Positions 26,396-35,474 of a DNA stretch of 64,000 nucleotides are shown in pieces (positions within the stretch are counted from its first letter, which is position 1; every line of letters begins with the position of its first letter). Where the stretch lies: assembly GCF_000367925.1 (NCBI RefSeq), contig NZ_KB849175.1, positions 397,395 to 461,394 of the forward strand. Direction: 5' to 3'. Origin of the DNA: Acinetobacter bohemicus ANC 3994. Lineage in GTDB: Bacteria > Pseudomonadota > Gammaproteobacteria > Pseudomonadales > Moraxellaceae. The notes below the pieces were generated by a model. The model searched no databases. It saw only the letters and a program-made list of their open reading frames with translations, and was not told the DNA's origin. Made by a program: the position numbers and the translations under genes.

Positions 26396-26587
26396 AAACG
26401 TGAAAGAATAAAGAAGAATCCTTATTATAACGTGTTCAAGTTCACGATGTGAGGAATGTTATTTTTACTTTTAATCATATACTTACTATTTAATTGAACA
26501 CTTTATAAACAGAAGCATAACAATGCTAGAAATTTCTAAGCTCTATACTGAATCTACTTTGAAAATAACAACGCATGGAGAAAGCTT

Positions 26588-26746
26588 ATGTTTCGTTGGG
26601 CAATTATTTTTGCAGTGATTGCACTGATCGCCAGTTTACTCGGCTTCGGTGGTGTCGCAGGCTTATCAAAGGACTTTGCGATTATTTTACTGGTGATCGC
26701 GGTAATTTTAGCGATTATCGGTTTCCTATCTCGAGGCAAAGTATAA
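26588..26746 (+). CDS. DUF1328 small membrane protein (YtjA-like)
   Basis: A 52-residue protein starting MFRWAIIFAVIALIASLLGF and continuing with AGLSKDFAIILLVIAVILAIIGFL, giving two transmembrane helices with the family's GFGG(V)AG turn. DUF1328/YtjA proteins are short hydrophobic proteins of unknown role. GGAGAAAGC lies just before the ATG. A terminator follows 45 bases after the stop. It is too short for many gene finders but is convincing. Confidence 0.88.
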   Translation: MFRWAIIFAVIALIASLLGFGGVAGLSKDFAIILLVIAVILAIIGFLSRGKV

Positions 26747-26791
26747 CGTCCCCCTACATGGAAAATAGAAACTGAGGAAGTAAACATCGTT

Positions 26792-26818
26792 AAAAGAGCC
26801 TATTTGTGGCTCTTTTTT
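26792..26818 (+). terminator. Terminator after the DUF1328 gene
   Basis: AAAAGAGCC and GGCTCTTTT form a 9-bp stem with loop TATTTGT and a T-run. Confidence 0.85.
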
Positions 26819-26945
26819 CATCGGTAAATTTTATTAGTCACATCTAGAGAAGTTGAAGTTAATTGCTGAAATATCCCTTTTCTGTCAATTAACTTCAAAT
26901 CAAGATTCATTTTTCTAAGCGAAAGGATAGATTTTTAATCAGTAC

Positions 26946-28487
26946 TTAGTGTTTTAAATGACGTGGTCTAAAACCTGTTGCCAGTAAACCAATGCCATAA
27001 GCCACTACCCCTGCTACACACAGCCCGATCACTTCAAAGATACGAATCCACTGTGATAGCTCACCATTATACCAAGTCAAGGCATACCAAAGCACCGCAA
27101 TCATGCTGATATTGGCGATCGCAAATTGAAGAAACAGTTTTTTCCAGTGTGCGCCAAAACGGAAAATATCCCGTTTATGCAGATAGAAATACAGCATGCC
27201 TGCATTGACCAAGGCAGAACCTGAAGATGCCAATGCCAATGCCATGTGCTCTGCTTCCCAATGAATTAACTTAAAGAAACCAATAAAAACGACGTTTAAA
27301 ATCGCATTCGCGGCAACAGCCATTAAGCCCACACGTACAGGTGTTTTGGTGTCTTGTTGTGCATAAAAACCGGGTGCAAAGACTTTAATTAACATAAAGG
27401 AAATGACTCCAGCACTCATACATTGCAATGCCAGTGCCGTCATTTGTGTGTCTTCTAGAGTAAACTGACCGCGTTGGAACAAGGCTTGAATAATCGGAGT
27501 AGACAGCATAAATAACGCAATACTGGCTGGAATACCCACCAACATCACTACTTTTGCAGCCCAATCAATCATGCCACGGAACTTGACCTGATCTTGCTCG
27601 GCATGACGTGCCGACAAAGACGGTAAAATCACCGTACCAATGGCAACGCCAATTAAACCTAAAGGCAATTCGGTCATACGCTCTGCACTGTATAACCATG
27701 AAACTGAACCATCTTGCATAAATGATGCCCAGATAGTGTTCAACAGCAAATTAATTTGCGTCACTGACACACCAAATAATGCCGGAAGCATCAGTTTCAT
27801 GATGCGATCGACACCTTCGTGTTTAAAATCAACTTTAGGTGGAATCAGCAGCTTTTTATGCCATAACTCTGGGATTTGAATCGCCAGTTGCAGCACACCT
27901 GCAACCACGACCGCCCAACCCAAGGCCATAATCGGTTCAGCCATATACGGCGTTAACCACCATGCGCCTGCAATCATGGTGATATTTAATAAAACCGGTG
28001 CAAAAGCAGGCGTTGAAAATGAACCGTAACTATTAAGGATGCTGCTGGCAAAAGCAGTCAACGACATAAACAGTAAATAAGGAATCGTCAGCCTGAACAT
28101 GTCCGTTGCTAAAGCAAATTTTTCAGGGTCATCATGGAAGCCTGGTGCATAGATATACAAGATCGCAGGGGCCGCAATCATGGCAATAAACGTCAAAGCG
28201 GTCATAAAGGTCGCTAAGCAACCAAACACTCGACTAATCAGAATTTGCACTTCGGCATGCGTTTTCGTGCTTTTATATTCGGTTAAGACAGGAATAAAAG
28301 CTTGTGAAAATGCCCCTTCGGCAAAGAGCCGCCGAAAAAAATTCGGAATACGAAACGCCACCACAAAGGTATCGAAATCTTTACCTGCACCAAATACATT
28401 AAGCAAAACGATGTCTCGGACTAAACCCAAGACCCGAGACAACATCGTCATTGCACTCACAATAAAGGTCGACCGCCAAAGCGCCAT
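26946..28487 (-). CDS. murJ: Lipid II flippase MurJ
   Basis: Moves lipid-linked peptidoglycan precursor across the inner membrane. The protein is 513 residues with about 14 predicted helices. The N-terminal family region is clear: SAMTMLSRVLGLVRDIVL, then FRIPNFFRRLFAEGAFSQAFIPVLTEYK, which contains the essential Arg residues. Near the middle, FAPGFYAQQDTKTPVRVG is also typical. The ATG at 28487 with GGTGG five bases upstream is preferred over a GTG three codons earlier. Confidence 0.96.
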   Translation of the reverse strand: MALWRSTFIVSAMTMLSRVLGLVRDIVLLNVFGAGKDFDTFVVAFRIPNFFRRLFAEGAFSQAFIPVLTEYKSTKTHAEVQILISRVFGCLATFMTALTFIAMIAAPAILYIYAPGFHDDPEKFALATDMFRLTIPYLLFMSLTAFASSILNSYGSFSTPAFAPVLLNITMIAGAWWLTPYMAEPIMALGWAVVVAGVLQLAIQIPELWHKKLLIPPKVDFKHEGVDRIMKLMLPALFGVSVTQINLLLNTIWASFMQDGSVSWLYSAERMTELPLGLIGVAIGTVILPSLSARHAEQDQVKFRGMIDWAAKVVMLVGIPASIALFMLSTPIIQALFQRGQFTLEDTQMTALALQCMSAGVISFMLIKVFAPGFYAQQDTKTPVRVGLMAVAANAILNVVFIGFFKLIHWEAEHMALALASSGSALVNAGMLYFYLHKRDIFRFGAHWKKLFLQFAIANISMIAVLWYALTWYNGELSQWIRIFEVIGLCVAGVVAYGIGLLATGFRPRHLKH

Positions 28488-28569
28488 CGTTTCCACCCAG
28501 TCTTAAAATAAGTCGCTATTGTAAAGAAACTCCACAGGAATTTCGTTGTTAAATCATAAACTCGAGGTG

Positions 28570-29145
28570 TTATTGCTCTGCTTTACATTGTTGTATTAAC
28601 GCTCTGGTTTTTGACCAATCAAAAAATGGCCCGGGATCGGTTTTACGTCCCGGCGCAATATCGGAATGTCCCGCCAAATGCTGTAAGATTTTAGGGTATG
28701 CTGCCTGCAATACACCAATCACTTCAGCTAAAACCGTGTACTGAACCTCTTCAAAAGGCGTGTCATCACTGCCTTCGAGTTCAATGCCTATCGAATAATC
28801 ATTACATTCTTTTTTCGCTAAATAAGTCGAACGCCCAGCATGCCAAGCACGGTCATTAAAATTGACGAATTGTAGAACTTCACCGCTGCGCAAAATTAAC
28901 AGATGGGTAGAAACCTGCATCCCTTCAATGGTTTGAAAATAAGGATGTACAGACCAATCGAGCTGGTTTTGAAAAAATTGTTCAATATAGCCGCCACCAA
29001 ACTGCGAGGGTGGCAAACTAATATTATGTACCACAAGCAACTGAATTTCGGTCTGTTCAGGACGTTGATTATAATTCGGGGATGCGATTTGCCTTGCACC
29101 GATTAACTGACCATCGATGACCTGAAAAGACGCTGCCTGTTGCAT
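28570..29145 (-). CDS. ampD: 1,6-anhydro-MurNAc-L-alanine amidase AmpD
   Basis: A cytosolic zinc amidase that removes the peptide from anhydro-muropeptides during cell-wall recycling, and so affects AmpC induction where AmpR is present. The protein is 191 residues. Zinc ligands are His in LLVVHNISLPP (about 40), His in AGHSDIAPGRKTDPGP (about 159) and the Asp in the same segment. GIELEGSDDTPF is also family-typical. It lies 82 bases upstream of murJ on the same strand, and the two may be cotranscribed. Confidence 0.95.
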   Translation of the reverse strand: MQQAASFQVIDGQLIGARQIASPNYNQRPEQTEIQLLVVHNISLPPSQFGGGYIEQFFQNQLDWSVHPYFQTIEGMQVSTHLLILRSGEVLQFVNFNDRAWHAGRSTYLAKKECNDYSIGIELEGSDDTPFEEVQYTVLAEVIGVLQAAYPKILQHLAGHSDIAPGRKTDPGPFFDWSKTRALIQQCKAEQ

Positions 29146-29319
29146 ATTTCTATCCTGAGTCTTATTGGTTTAAGCCGCTGATTTTAGCGCAATCCTTAAA
29201 CTTTAAGCTTAAAATCTAAAATTACAAAGATAAAATCCATTGAAAAAACATTTCTTTTAAATGAACAATGCTAATATAACGCGCAATTTTCATGGGTTAA
29301 AAAAGATACGGAAATACTT

Positions 29320-30165
29320 ATGAGCATCTCTCCATCGCTGCTTGAACAATCGATTCAAATCAATATTCAACACACCTTACAAGAAGATATTGGTGAAGGT
29401 GATCTCACCGCTTTATTAACTCCTGAAGATGAGCAAGCCACAGCGACCATTATTAGCCGTGAAGAAATGGTATTGGCTGGGCAACCGTGGGTGAATGCGT
29501 TAATTCAAGCCTATGATGCCAATGTACAAGTCACATGGCTTAAAAATGATGGCGACCGTGTTCAAGCCAATGAAGCTTTTTTAAAATTAGCCGGTTCGGC
29601 ACGCAGCTTACTGACGGTTGAACGTCCTGCACTGAACTTTGTGCAAACGCTATCAGCAGTTGCGACAAAAACAGCTGAATATGTCAAACAACTTGATGGT
29701 TTAAACACTAAATTATTAGATACCCGTAAAACTCTGCCGGGCTTACGTATTGCACAGAAATATGCCGTGGCGATTGGGGGTGGACAAAACCATCGTTTAG
29801 GTTTATTTGATGCTTTTTTAATTAAAGAAAACCACATTATGGCGGCAGGTGGTATTGCACAAGCGATTGCCAAAGCGCGTCAGATTGCTCCGGGCAAACC
29901 CGTTGAAGTGGAAGTGGAAACGTGGGACGAACTAAACCAAGCTTTAGAAGCGCATGCCGATATTGTGATGCTGGATAATTTTAGTCAGCAACAAATGATT
30001 GATGCAGTGCAACACGTGGCTGGTCGTTGTAAATTAGAAGCTTCAGGTAACATTACCATTGAAAATTTACGTGAAGTGGCAACCTCAGGGGTCGATTATA
30101 TTTCGATGGGTGTTTTGACCAAAGACGTAACAGCGGTCGATTTATCCATGCGGTTTAATGCTTAA
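29320..30165 (+). CDS. nadC: Nicotinate-nucleotide pyrophosphorylase (quinolinate PRTase)
   Basis: Converts quinolinate and PRPP to nicotinate mononucleotide, the entry of de novo synthesis into NAD. The protein is 281 residues: an N-terminal sandwich domain (LQEDIGEGDLTALL) and a barrel with the signature LDTRKTLPGLRIAQKYAV and GGGQNHRLGLFDAFLIKENH. The end EASGNITIENLREVATSGVDYISMG is typical. It is divergent from ampD. Its stop overlaps the stop of a small convergent gene. Confidence 0.97.
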   Translation: MSISPSLLEQSIQINIQHTLQEDIGEGDLTALLTPEDEQATATIISREEMVLAGQPWVNALIQAYDANVQVTWLKNDGDRVQANEAFLKLAGSARSLLTVERPALNFVQTLSAVATKTAEYVKQLDGLNTKLLDTRKTLPGLRIAQKYAVAIGGGQNHRLGLFDAFLIKENHIMAAGGIAQAIAKARQIAPGKPVEVEVETWDELNQALEAHADIVMLDNFSQQQMIDAVQHVAGRCKLEASGNITIENLREVATSGVDYISMGVLTKDVTAVDLSMRFNA

Positions 30166-30344
30166 GTTTGCTCGGTCTTATTTTTTGCTTGAGAGGCTAA
30201 TTCTGCTCTAGTAGCTAAATCTTGAATGTCCGTCGATGGTTGTTGCCAAGCGGATTGCTCGGTCTTTTGTGCAGATGCTCTTGGATCACTGGTCATCAGT
30301 GCGAGCGTCACCATAGAAATAACAATGATCAAGATATTCAACAT
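30162..30344 (-). CDS. Small single-helix membrane protein, unknown
   Basis: A 60-residue protein beginning with a hydrophobic segment (MLNILIIVISMVTLALMT) and ending in a polar Gln/Ala/Glu-rich tail. AAGGGG lies seven bases upstream of the ATG, a good ribosome-binding site that argues for real translation. The 3' end shares the TTAA of the nadC stop. The hydrophobic start may be a membrane anchor or an uncleaved signal. I do not recognise a family. Confidence 0.58.
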   Translation of the reverse strand: MLNILIIVISMVTLALMTSDPRASAQKTEQSAWQQPSTDIQDLATRAELASQAKNKTEQT

Positions 30345-30413
30345 CTAAGACCCCTTAAAAGTAAAAAGCTTAGTCTAAACAGCAAATATGAAGGTCATCT
30401 TAAGCAAATGTTT

Positions 30414-30441
30414 AAAAGGGTGCAGCAATTGCACCCTTTTT
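30414..30441. terminator. Hairpin terminator, both orientations possible
   Basis: AAAAGGGTGCA and TGCACCCTTTT form an 11-bp stem with loop GCAAT and a T-run. It lies upstream of the small minus-strand gene and has no obvious plus-strand gene to serve. Confidence 0.7.
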
Positions 30442-30490
30442 GTATCTGACTGTTTTTATTTTCAAATTTTTTAAAGAAGCCGTAGAGCAA

Positions 30491-30527
30491 ACAAAACCCC
30501 ATCCAGAACACTGTGATGGGGTTTTGT
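30491..30527 (-). terminator. Terminator of rph
   Basis: ACAAAACCCCATC and GATGGGGTTTTGT form a 13-bp stem around an 11-base loop, about 45 bases past the rph stop on the minus strand. Confidence 0.85.
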
Positions 30528-30573
30528 TCTTCATCTAAAACACACCTCATGGTGCATTTTAGAACTCAACAAC

Positions 30574-31290
30574 TTACCAGCCTAAAGCTTCTTGTTGTTT
30601 TTTAATTAACTCTTGAATGCCTTTTTCAGCCAATTCAAGCATTTCGTTGCACTGTGCACGAGTAAATGGTTTTTCTTCGGCAGTACCTTGGAATTCAATA
30701 AACTCACCCGCTTGGGTCATCACCACGTTTAAGTCAGTTTGACAACTTGAGTCTTCTTCATAGCAAAGATCCAATAATGCTTGGTCTTGGTACATGCCGA
30801 CAGAAATGGCAGCAACCAAGCCTTTTAAAGGATCTTGTTTAATTTTTTTCTTTTCAAGCAGAACATTCATGGCATCAATTAATGCCACTGCTGCACCGGT
30901 AATAGCTGCGGTACGTGTACCGCCATCGGCTTGAATCACATCACAGTCAATGGTAATGGTATTTTCACCCAGTTTTTTCAAATCAACCATGGCACGTAAG
31001 CTACGACCAATTAAACGCTGGATTTCTTGCGTACGACCACTTTGTTTACCACGCGCCGCTTCACGGTCGCTACGCGTATGGGTCGAACGTGGCAACATGC
31101 CGTATTCTGCTGTCACCCAACCCTGTCCCTTACCTTTAAGGAAACGTGGCACTGAATTATCAATACTGGCGGTACAAAGAACTTTAGTATGACCAAATTC
31201 AATCAATACTGAACCTTCCGCATAACGCGTATAGTTACGGGTAATTTTTACATCACGTAATTGATCTAATGTACGTTGGTCGATACGCAT
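30574..31290 (-). CDS. rph: Ribonuclease PH
   Basis: A phosphorolytic exoribonuclease that trims tRNA 3' ends. The protein is 238 residues, the standard length. It starts MRIDQRTLDQLRDVKITRNY and includes GSVLIEFGHTKVLCTASI, the Arg-rich segment REAARGKQSGRTQEIQRLIGRSLR that binds substrate, and TITIDCDVIQADGGTRTAAITGA. Nothing suggests damage such as the frameshift known in E. coli K-12 rph. It is a single gene with its own terminator. Confidence 0.97.
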   Translation of the reverse strand: MRIDQRTLDQLRDVKITRNYTRYAEGSVLIEFGHTKVLCTASIDNSVPRFLKGKGQGWVTAEYGMLPRSTHTRSDREAARGKQSGRTQEIQRLIGRSLRAMVDLKKLGENTITIDCDVIQADGGTRTAAITGAAVALIDAMNVLLEKKKIKQDPLKGLVAAISVGMYQDQALLDLCYEEDSSCQTDLNVVMTQAGEFIEFQGTAEEKPFTRAQCNEMLELAEKGIQELIKKQQEALGW

Positions 31291-31437
31291 AATGGGTCCT
31301 TATTGGGGCTAAAATTCATTGCGGCTTAGTATAACAGAAGCAGATCAGATGATTTTGCTACAACTTGATGGTTTTTGCATATCATCCTCTAAGCAACACC
31401 ATAAAGATTGAATCCACGACAAAGGAATAGGAAGACA

Positions 31438-31471
31438 TTGTGCCAAGGAACAAAGATGCTCCTTGGCACAA
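31438..31471. other. Strong hairpin without T-run, unknown role
   Basis: TTGTGCCAAGGA and TCCTTGGCACAA form a perfect 12-bp stem around a 10-base loop. No T-run follows on either strand, so it is not a standard terminator. It lies between rph and the end of the desaturase gene, in about 290 bases with no credible ORF. It could be part of an RNA or a protein-binding palindrome. Confidence 0.4.
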
Positions 31472-31577
31472 CACAGCGGTTTAATCAGATTGTGCGATCA
31501 AAATTATCTTATGCCTATACCAAAACTCTGACTACCAGACTACATTTAGGCAATCGCTCAGCATCGACGCCATTCAA

Positions 31578-32720
31578 TCAGGCAAACAGCCCTTTTACCT
31601 TTTGCATAGACTGCGTCAAGCTAGATGACCAGTGATTTGGCAATGAACATTTGGCTAAACTGACCCAGACACTGCCAAACTGTTTCATGAAACTGGCTTC
31701 ATTATAATGAATGCCATATTCTGCACATAAGGCACGGATTTTAGGTGCCGCTTCTGCATAACGATTGGCGGGCATGTCTGGAAATAAATGGTGTTCAATT
31801 TGATGACTTAAGTTGCCACTTAAAATATGCAACCATTCGGTTCCGCTGAAATTACTTGAACCACGAATTTGGCGTAAATACCACTCTGCACGCGTTTCAT
31901 TTTCGGTATTGTCTACTTCAAAAGTTTCTGCATCTTCAGTGAAATGACCATTAAAAATCACCGCCGATGCCCATAAGCTACGAATCACATTGGCGACAGC
32001 ATTGCCCGCAAACACAGGAATCGCATTGGGTCCTGCAATCAACGGGAAAAACACATAATCTTTGGCGACCTGACGTACTGCTTTCTTGCGGAATTTCGCT
32101 GAATCTTTCCAGACCTCTTTCCATGTTTTGGTTTTATAAGCCACGACATCTTCGATATGCAAATTTTGCAAGCCGACATACCATTCAAAAAACACCATCA
32201 ATTGAATGGCCAAAGGAAGATTGAATAAAAAGCGCGGTTCCCATTTTTGCGACTCACTGACACGCAGCAAACCATAGCCAACGTCGTGGTCTTTGCCGAC
32301 AATATTGGTATAGGTATGGTGGATATAATTATGCGTATGTTTCCAATCATCGCCTGTGGCCATGGTATCCCAATCATAATTGGCACCATTTAAGCTGGGG
32401 TCATTGAGCCAGTCGAATTGACCATGCATCACGTTATGCCCCAACTCCATATTTTCCACAATTTTAGAAATACCCAATAAACCGGTACCCAACAACCAAA
32501 TCGGTGGAATCCAGCCCCCGAACATCAACATGCCACGTGATGCGATTTCACTATAGCGTACAAAATTACGAATTTTATAAATGTATTGGGCATCTTGCTC
32601 ACCAACGCTGTCCATAATTTCACGGCGGATGGCATCAACTTGTTGACCAAATGCTGCCATTTGTTCAGCACTCAGATGTTTCGATTTACTCGTTTCTGTA
32701 AATTTAACTGACATATTCAT
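31578..32720 (-). CDS. Membrane fatty-acid desaturase, DesB-like
   Basis: Introduces a double bond into acyl chains in the membrane, with electrons from the reductase encoded next to it. The 380-residue protein has the three histidine boxes of di-iron desaturases: HNVMH (about residue 95), HTHNYIHH (about 130) and HQIEHH (about 310), plus hydrophobic segments near 60-85 and in the middle. The ATG at 32720 follows GAGGAG seven bases upstream. It is the second gene of an operon with a ferredoxin-type reductase and lies opposite a TetR regulator, as in Pseudomonas aeruginosa desCB/desT. Confidence 0.87.
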   Translation of the reverse strand: MNMSVKFTETSKSKHLSAEQMAAFGQQVDAIRREIMDSVGEQDAQYIYKIRNFVRYSEIASRGMLMFGGWIPPIWLLGTGLLGISKIVENMELGHNVMHGQFDWLNDPSLNGANYDWDTMATGDDWKHTHNYIHHTYTNIVGKDHDVGYGLLRVSESQKWEPRFLFNLPLAIQLMVFFEWYVGLQNLHIEDVVAYKTKTWKEVWKDSAKFRKKAVRQVAKDYVFFPLIAGPNAIPVFAGNAVANVIRSLWASAVIFNGHFTEDAETFEVDNTENETRAEWYLRQIRGSSNFSGTEWLHILSGNLSHQIEHHLFPDMPANRYAEAAPKIRALCAEYGIHYNEASFMKQFGSVWVSLAKCSLPNHWSSSLTQSMQKVKGLFA

Positions 32721-32757
32721 TGTTTTTCTCCTCAGCCAAAATAAGCACAATATATTG

Positions 32758-33780
32758 TTAAAGATTAATCACCACCGGACTCACCGCTTGGCTAATACAC
32801 AATTTAATTTGGGTATTGCTATCGTGGTCAATTTCACCGGTTAATAAGTTTTTGGTTGAACCACTGACTTTGGTACAGGTACAGGTATTACAAATGCCCA
32901 TACGGCACCCATGCGCAGGTCTTAAACCGGCCTGTTCAGCACTGTCCAGTAAATTGCTATTGGCCTCAAACTGTTGTTGCGCCCGTAAAAATACCACTGG
33001 TTGTACCGATGCGCTTTCATCGACCAGTACTTGGAAATATTCTTGTTTCAACTGCTGAGCAATGCCCAACTGTTGATAAATTTGATTCAGGCTTTGCATC
33101 ATGCCCGCAGCACCACAGGCATAACTTAGGCGTTGCCCAAAATCTGCCACCGTACGTTCCAGCAGTTGCAACGTTAAATGTTGCTGCTGTGCCACGGTAT
33201 TAAAATAATGATAGTGCAACTGTGGATACTGCTCTGCCAGTTGCAACAGTTCGGCATGAAAAGCCTCATCACGGCTAAAATAAATCAGGTCAATCTGGCT
33301 GATTTTTTGCGTGAGTGCCTGTTGTAGCAGTGCATAAATTGCGGTGATGCCGCTGCCTGAAGCCAACAATAAAATAGAATTTTGTGATGGGTTTAAATTG
33401 AAATCCCCTTGAGCCTGCGAAATTTCCACCACACTGCCGCTGCTCAAATGGCTTAATGCATTCGATACTTTACCCTGACGTTTCACTGCAATGATGATGT
33501 TGCCTGTTTCGGTTATTTTCACAATCGAGTAATGCCGTTGCTGACGCACACCTGCAATCACTACGGTCACTAAAATACTTTGCCCTGCACAAAAAGCCTT
33601 GGTCTGAAAGTTATGATTCGGTTGCAGCTGAATTTGATAAAAATCTGTCGCGATGGCTTGAATATCGACAATCGTGGCTTTCACTTTTTTCCACGCCCAC
33701 AGTGGATTTATTTTTTCAGCAATAAAATCGACGAAATCTTCTCGGATCCATTGCGGCTGATACTGCATCACATGACTCAT
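32758..33780 (-). CDS. Ferredoxin reductase-ferredoxin fusion, DesC-like
   Basis: A 340-residue electron donor, probably for the desaturase downstream. The N-terminal part has an FAD-binding RQQRHYSIV motif and an NAD(P)-binding region with LLLASGSGITAIYALLQ. The C-terminal part is a plant-type [2Fe-2S] ferredoxin with the cluster motif CRMGICNTCTC and a last Cys in IKLCISQAVSP. The order reductase-ferredoxin fits a class of oxygenase/desaturase reductases. It is separated from the desaturase gene by 37 bases. The promoter region carries three operator palindromes. Confidence 0.85.
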   Translation of the reverse strand: MSHVMQYQPQWIREDFVDFIAEKINPLWAWKKVKATIVDIQAIATDFYQIQLQPNHNFQTKAFCAGQSILVTVVIAGVRQQRHYSIVKITETGNIIIAVKRQGKVSNALSHLSSGSVVEISQAQGDFNLNPSQNSILLLASGSGITAIYALLQQALTQKISQIDLIYFSRDEAFHAELLQLAEQYPQLHYHYFNTVAQQQHLTLQLLERTVADFGQRLSYACGAAGMMQSLNQIYQQLGIAQQLKQEYFQVLVDESASVQPVVFLRAQQQFEANSNLLDSAEQAGLRPAHGCRMGICNTCTCTKVSGSTKNLLTGEIDHDSNTQIKLCISQAVSPVVINL

Positions 33781-33815
33781 ATGACGTTCCTCTTTTATTG
33801 CTGGTTATTTATTTG

Positions 33816-33888
33816 AGTGAACAGATGTTCTTATAGTGAACACTTGTACACTATAATTATTTTTTCATTCAGTCAACACCTGTTCACT
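33816..33888. promoter_or_regulatory. Three DesT-type operator palindromes and divergent promoters
   Basis: Three copies match AGTGAACANNTGTTCACT: 33816-33833 (right arm weak, GTTCTTA), 33835-33852 (AGTGAACACTTGTACACT) and 33871-33888 (AGTCAACACCTGTTCACT). A TATAAT at 33852-33857 can serve the regulator gene. On the minus strand TTGACT, inside the third copy, with TATAGT or TAGTGT about 15-17 bases on, can serve the desaturase operon. Binding would therefore block both promoters. The regulator encoded beside it is the likely ligand; that link is inferred. Confidence 0.7.
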
Positions 33889-33953
33889 GACATTCGTCGT
33901 TTAATCTGTGTTTTTTTGATAGACTTCGCTCAGGATCTTTTTAGGGTAGTCGA

Positions 33954-34625
33954 ATGTCGATACGGGATGAGCGCAAACAACAAAGCCGCCAAGCACTTTT
34001 GGATGCTGCACTTGCTTTAAGCACGTCTGGACGTTCTTTTAGTAGTATTAGTTTGCGTGAAATCGCACGCCATGTTGGTTTAGTCCCGACGGCTTTTTAT
34101 CGTCATTTTCAAGACATGAATGAGCTTGGGCTAGAGCTGGTAGATCAAGTTGCGCTGCATTTAAAAGGCATTTTGCATCAACTGGGACAAGCCTATATTT
34201 ATCAACCCAATACCAAAACAAAAATTAGCTTAGATCTGTTTTTCCAAGCCGTTGAGCATAATCCTGAACCTTGGGTGTTTTTGATTGCAGAACGTTGGGG
34301 AGGCTCTGAAGTGATTCGACATGCCATTGCACGTGAAATTAATTTTTTAATTGAAGATTTGGCCAATGATTTAGCGCAAATGGAAACCGTCAAACACATT
34401 CGCAATGCACAAGACTTACAAGTCCTTGCCAATATTTTAATCAATTTATCCTTTACTTGGGCCATGACGTGGATGAACATGAGTCGTCAATTTCAAGACC
34501 AAGCACGCCTAGAACAACAAAAACAATTCAAGCTACAGACCATTACCCAAGTGCACCTAATTTTTCGGGGTATTTCGAATTGGGATATGACACAAACCAC
34601 AGCAGCGGAGCCATCTAGCCACTGA
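33954..34625 (+). CDS. TetR-family regulator, DesT/FabR-like
   Basis: A 223-residue TetR-type repressor. The N-terminal helix-turn-helix (about residues 8-55) reads RQALLDAALALS...SFSSISLREIARHVGLVPTAFYRHFQDM, with the unusual ending TAFYRHF shared with FabR/DesT regulators of unsaturated fatty-acid synthesis. It is divergent from the desaturase operon across about 170 bases containing three palindromes. DesT-type proteins sense the ratio of saturated to unsaturated acyl-CoA. AGGGT lies about nine bases upstream of the ATG. Confidence 0.82.
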   Translation: MSIRDERKQQSRQALLDAALALSTSGRSFSSISLREIARHVGLVPTAFYRHFQDMNELGLELVDQVALHLKGILHQLGQAYIYQPNTKTKISLDLFFQAVEHNPEPWVFLIAERWGGSEVIRHAIAREINFLIEDLANDLAQMETVKHIRNAQDLQVLANILINLSFTWAMTWMNMSRQFQDQARLEQQKQFKLQTITQVHLIFRGISNWDMTQTTAAEPSSH

Positions 34626-34637
34626 ACGATTAGACAT

Positions 34638-34667
34638 AAAAAACCCGCAATGATTGCGGGCTTTTTT
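34638..34667. terminator. Bidirectional terminator desT-like / dsbA
   Basis: AAAAACCCGCAA and TTGCGGGCTTTTT form a stem with loop TGA between the convergent regulator and dsbA genes. Confidence 0.88.
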
Positions 34668-34676
34668 ACAAAAAAA

Positions 34677-35294
34677 TTATTTTGCTTTACGTTCTTTTTC
34701 CACCAAGTAGCTCACCACTTGCGTTACTTTACCGTCTTCACCTTGCACCACATATTTACCATTCACCACCACTGCCGGAACGCCCGTCAGTTGGTATTGC
34801 TGTGCCAATTGATTCGACTGAGCCACTTTTGAAGTAATGGCAAATGAATTAAACATGCTGTTAAATTTGGCTTCAGGTACACCATATTTCACAAAAAATT
34901 TGGCTTGTGATTTTTGATCGAAAATTTGTTGACCACCCTCATGAATCGCATGGAACAGCGGAAGATGGGTTTTTTTACGGATGCCTAAAGCTTCTGAAAC
35001 ATAATAACCACGTGCGCCTTGCTCCCATAACGGGTTCATTGACGCTGGCGTACGGATAAAGTTGACATCTTTTGGAATATTTCTGAGCCAAGTCTGCATA
35101 TGTGGTTCTAATTTAAAGCAGTGCGGACAGCCATACCAAAAAAATTCACGGACTTCAATTTTCCCCGGAACTTGAACTTTACCCGGATTGGCAACCACGG
35201 TGTAATCTTTACCCGCGACAAAATTGGCAGCCATTGCCGTGCCTGAAAAGGCAAAAATAGCAGTAGCAACACTACTGAAAAGGAATTGTTTCAT
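34677..35294 (-). CDS. dsbA: Thiol:disulfide interchange protein DsbA
   Basis: A periplasmic oxidase that forms disulfide bonds in exported proteins. The 205-residue precursor has a signal peptide (MKQFLFSSVATAIFAFSGTAMAA, cleavage after about residue 22). The thioredoxin-like domain carries the active site CPHC (residues 56-59, in FFWYGCPHCFKLEPHM) and the cis-proline loop TGVPAVVVNGKY. A helical insert lies between them. It is a single gene with a terminator shared with the convergent regulator. Confidence 0.95.
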   Translation of the reverse strand: MKQFLFSSVATAIFAFSGTAMAANFVAGKDYTVVANPGKVQVPGKIEVREFFWYGCPHCFKLEPHMQTWLRNIPKDVNFIRTPASMNPLWEQGARGYYVSEALGIRKKTHLPLFHAIHEGGQQIFDQKSQAKFFVKYGVPEAKFNSMFNSFAITSKVAQSNQLAQQYQLTGVPAVVVNGKYVVQGEDGKVTQVVSYLVEKERKAK

Positions 35295-35474
35295 TAACCT
35301 TATTGTCCTCTAAATCATTATGATGAGTTTATACGATCACTATAAATCAATTATTCCGAATTCGTTTTCATTCTGTGAACTTTTTTACAGCTTTTATCGC
35401 TTTTTTTAGAATTAACGCTACACTAATGCAGATGAGATTTTTTAAATTATAACGACTTGATTGAGGTGACACCG

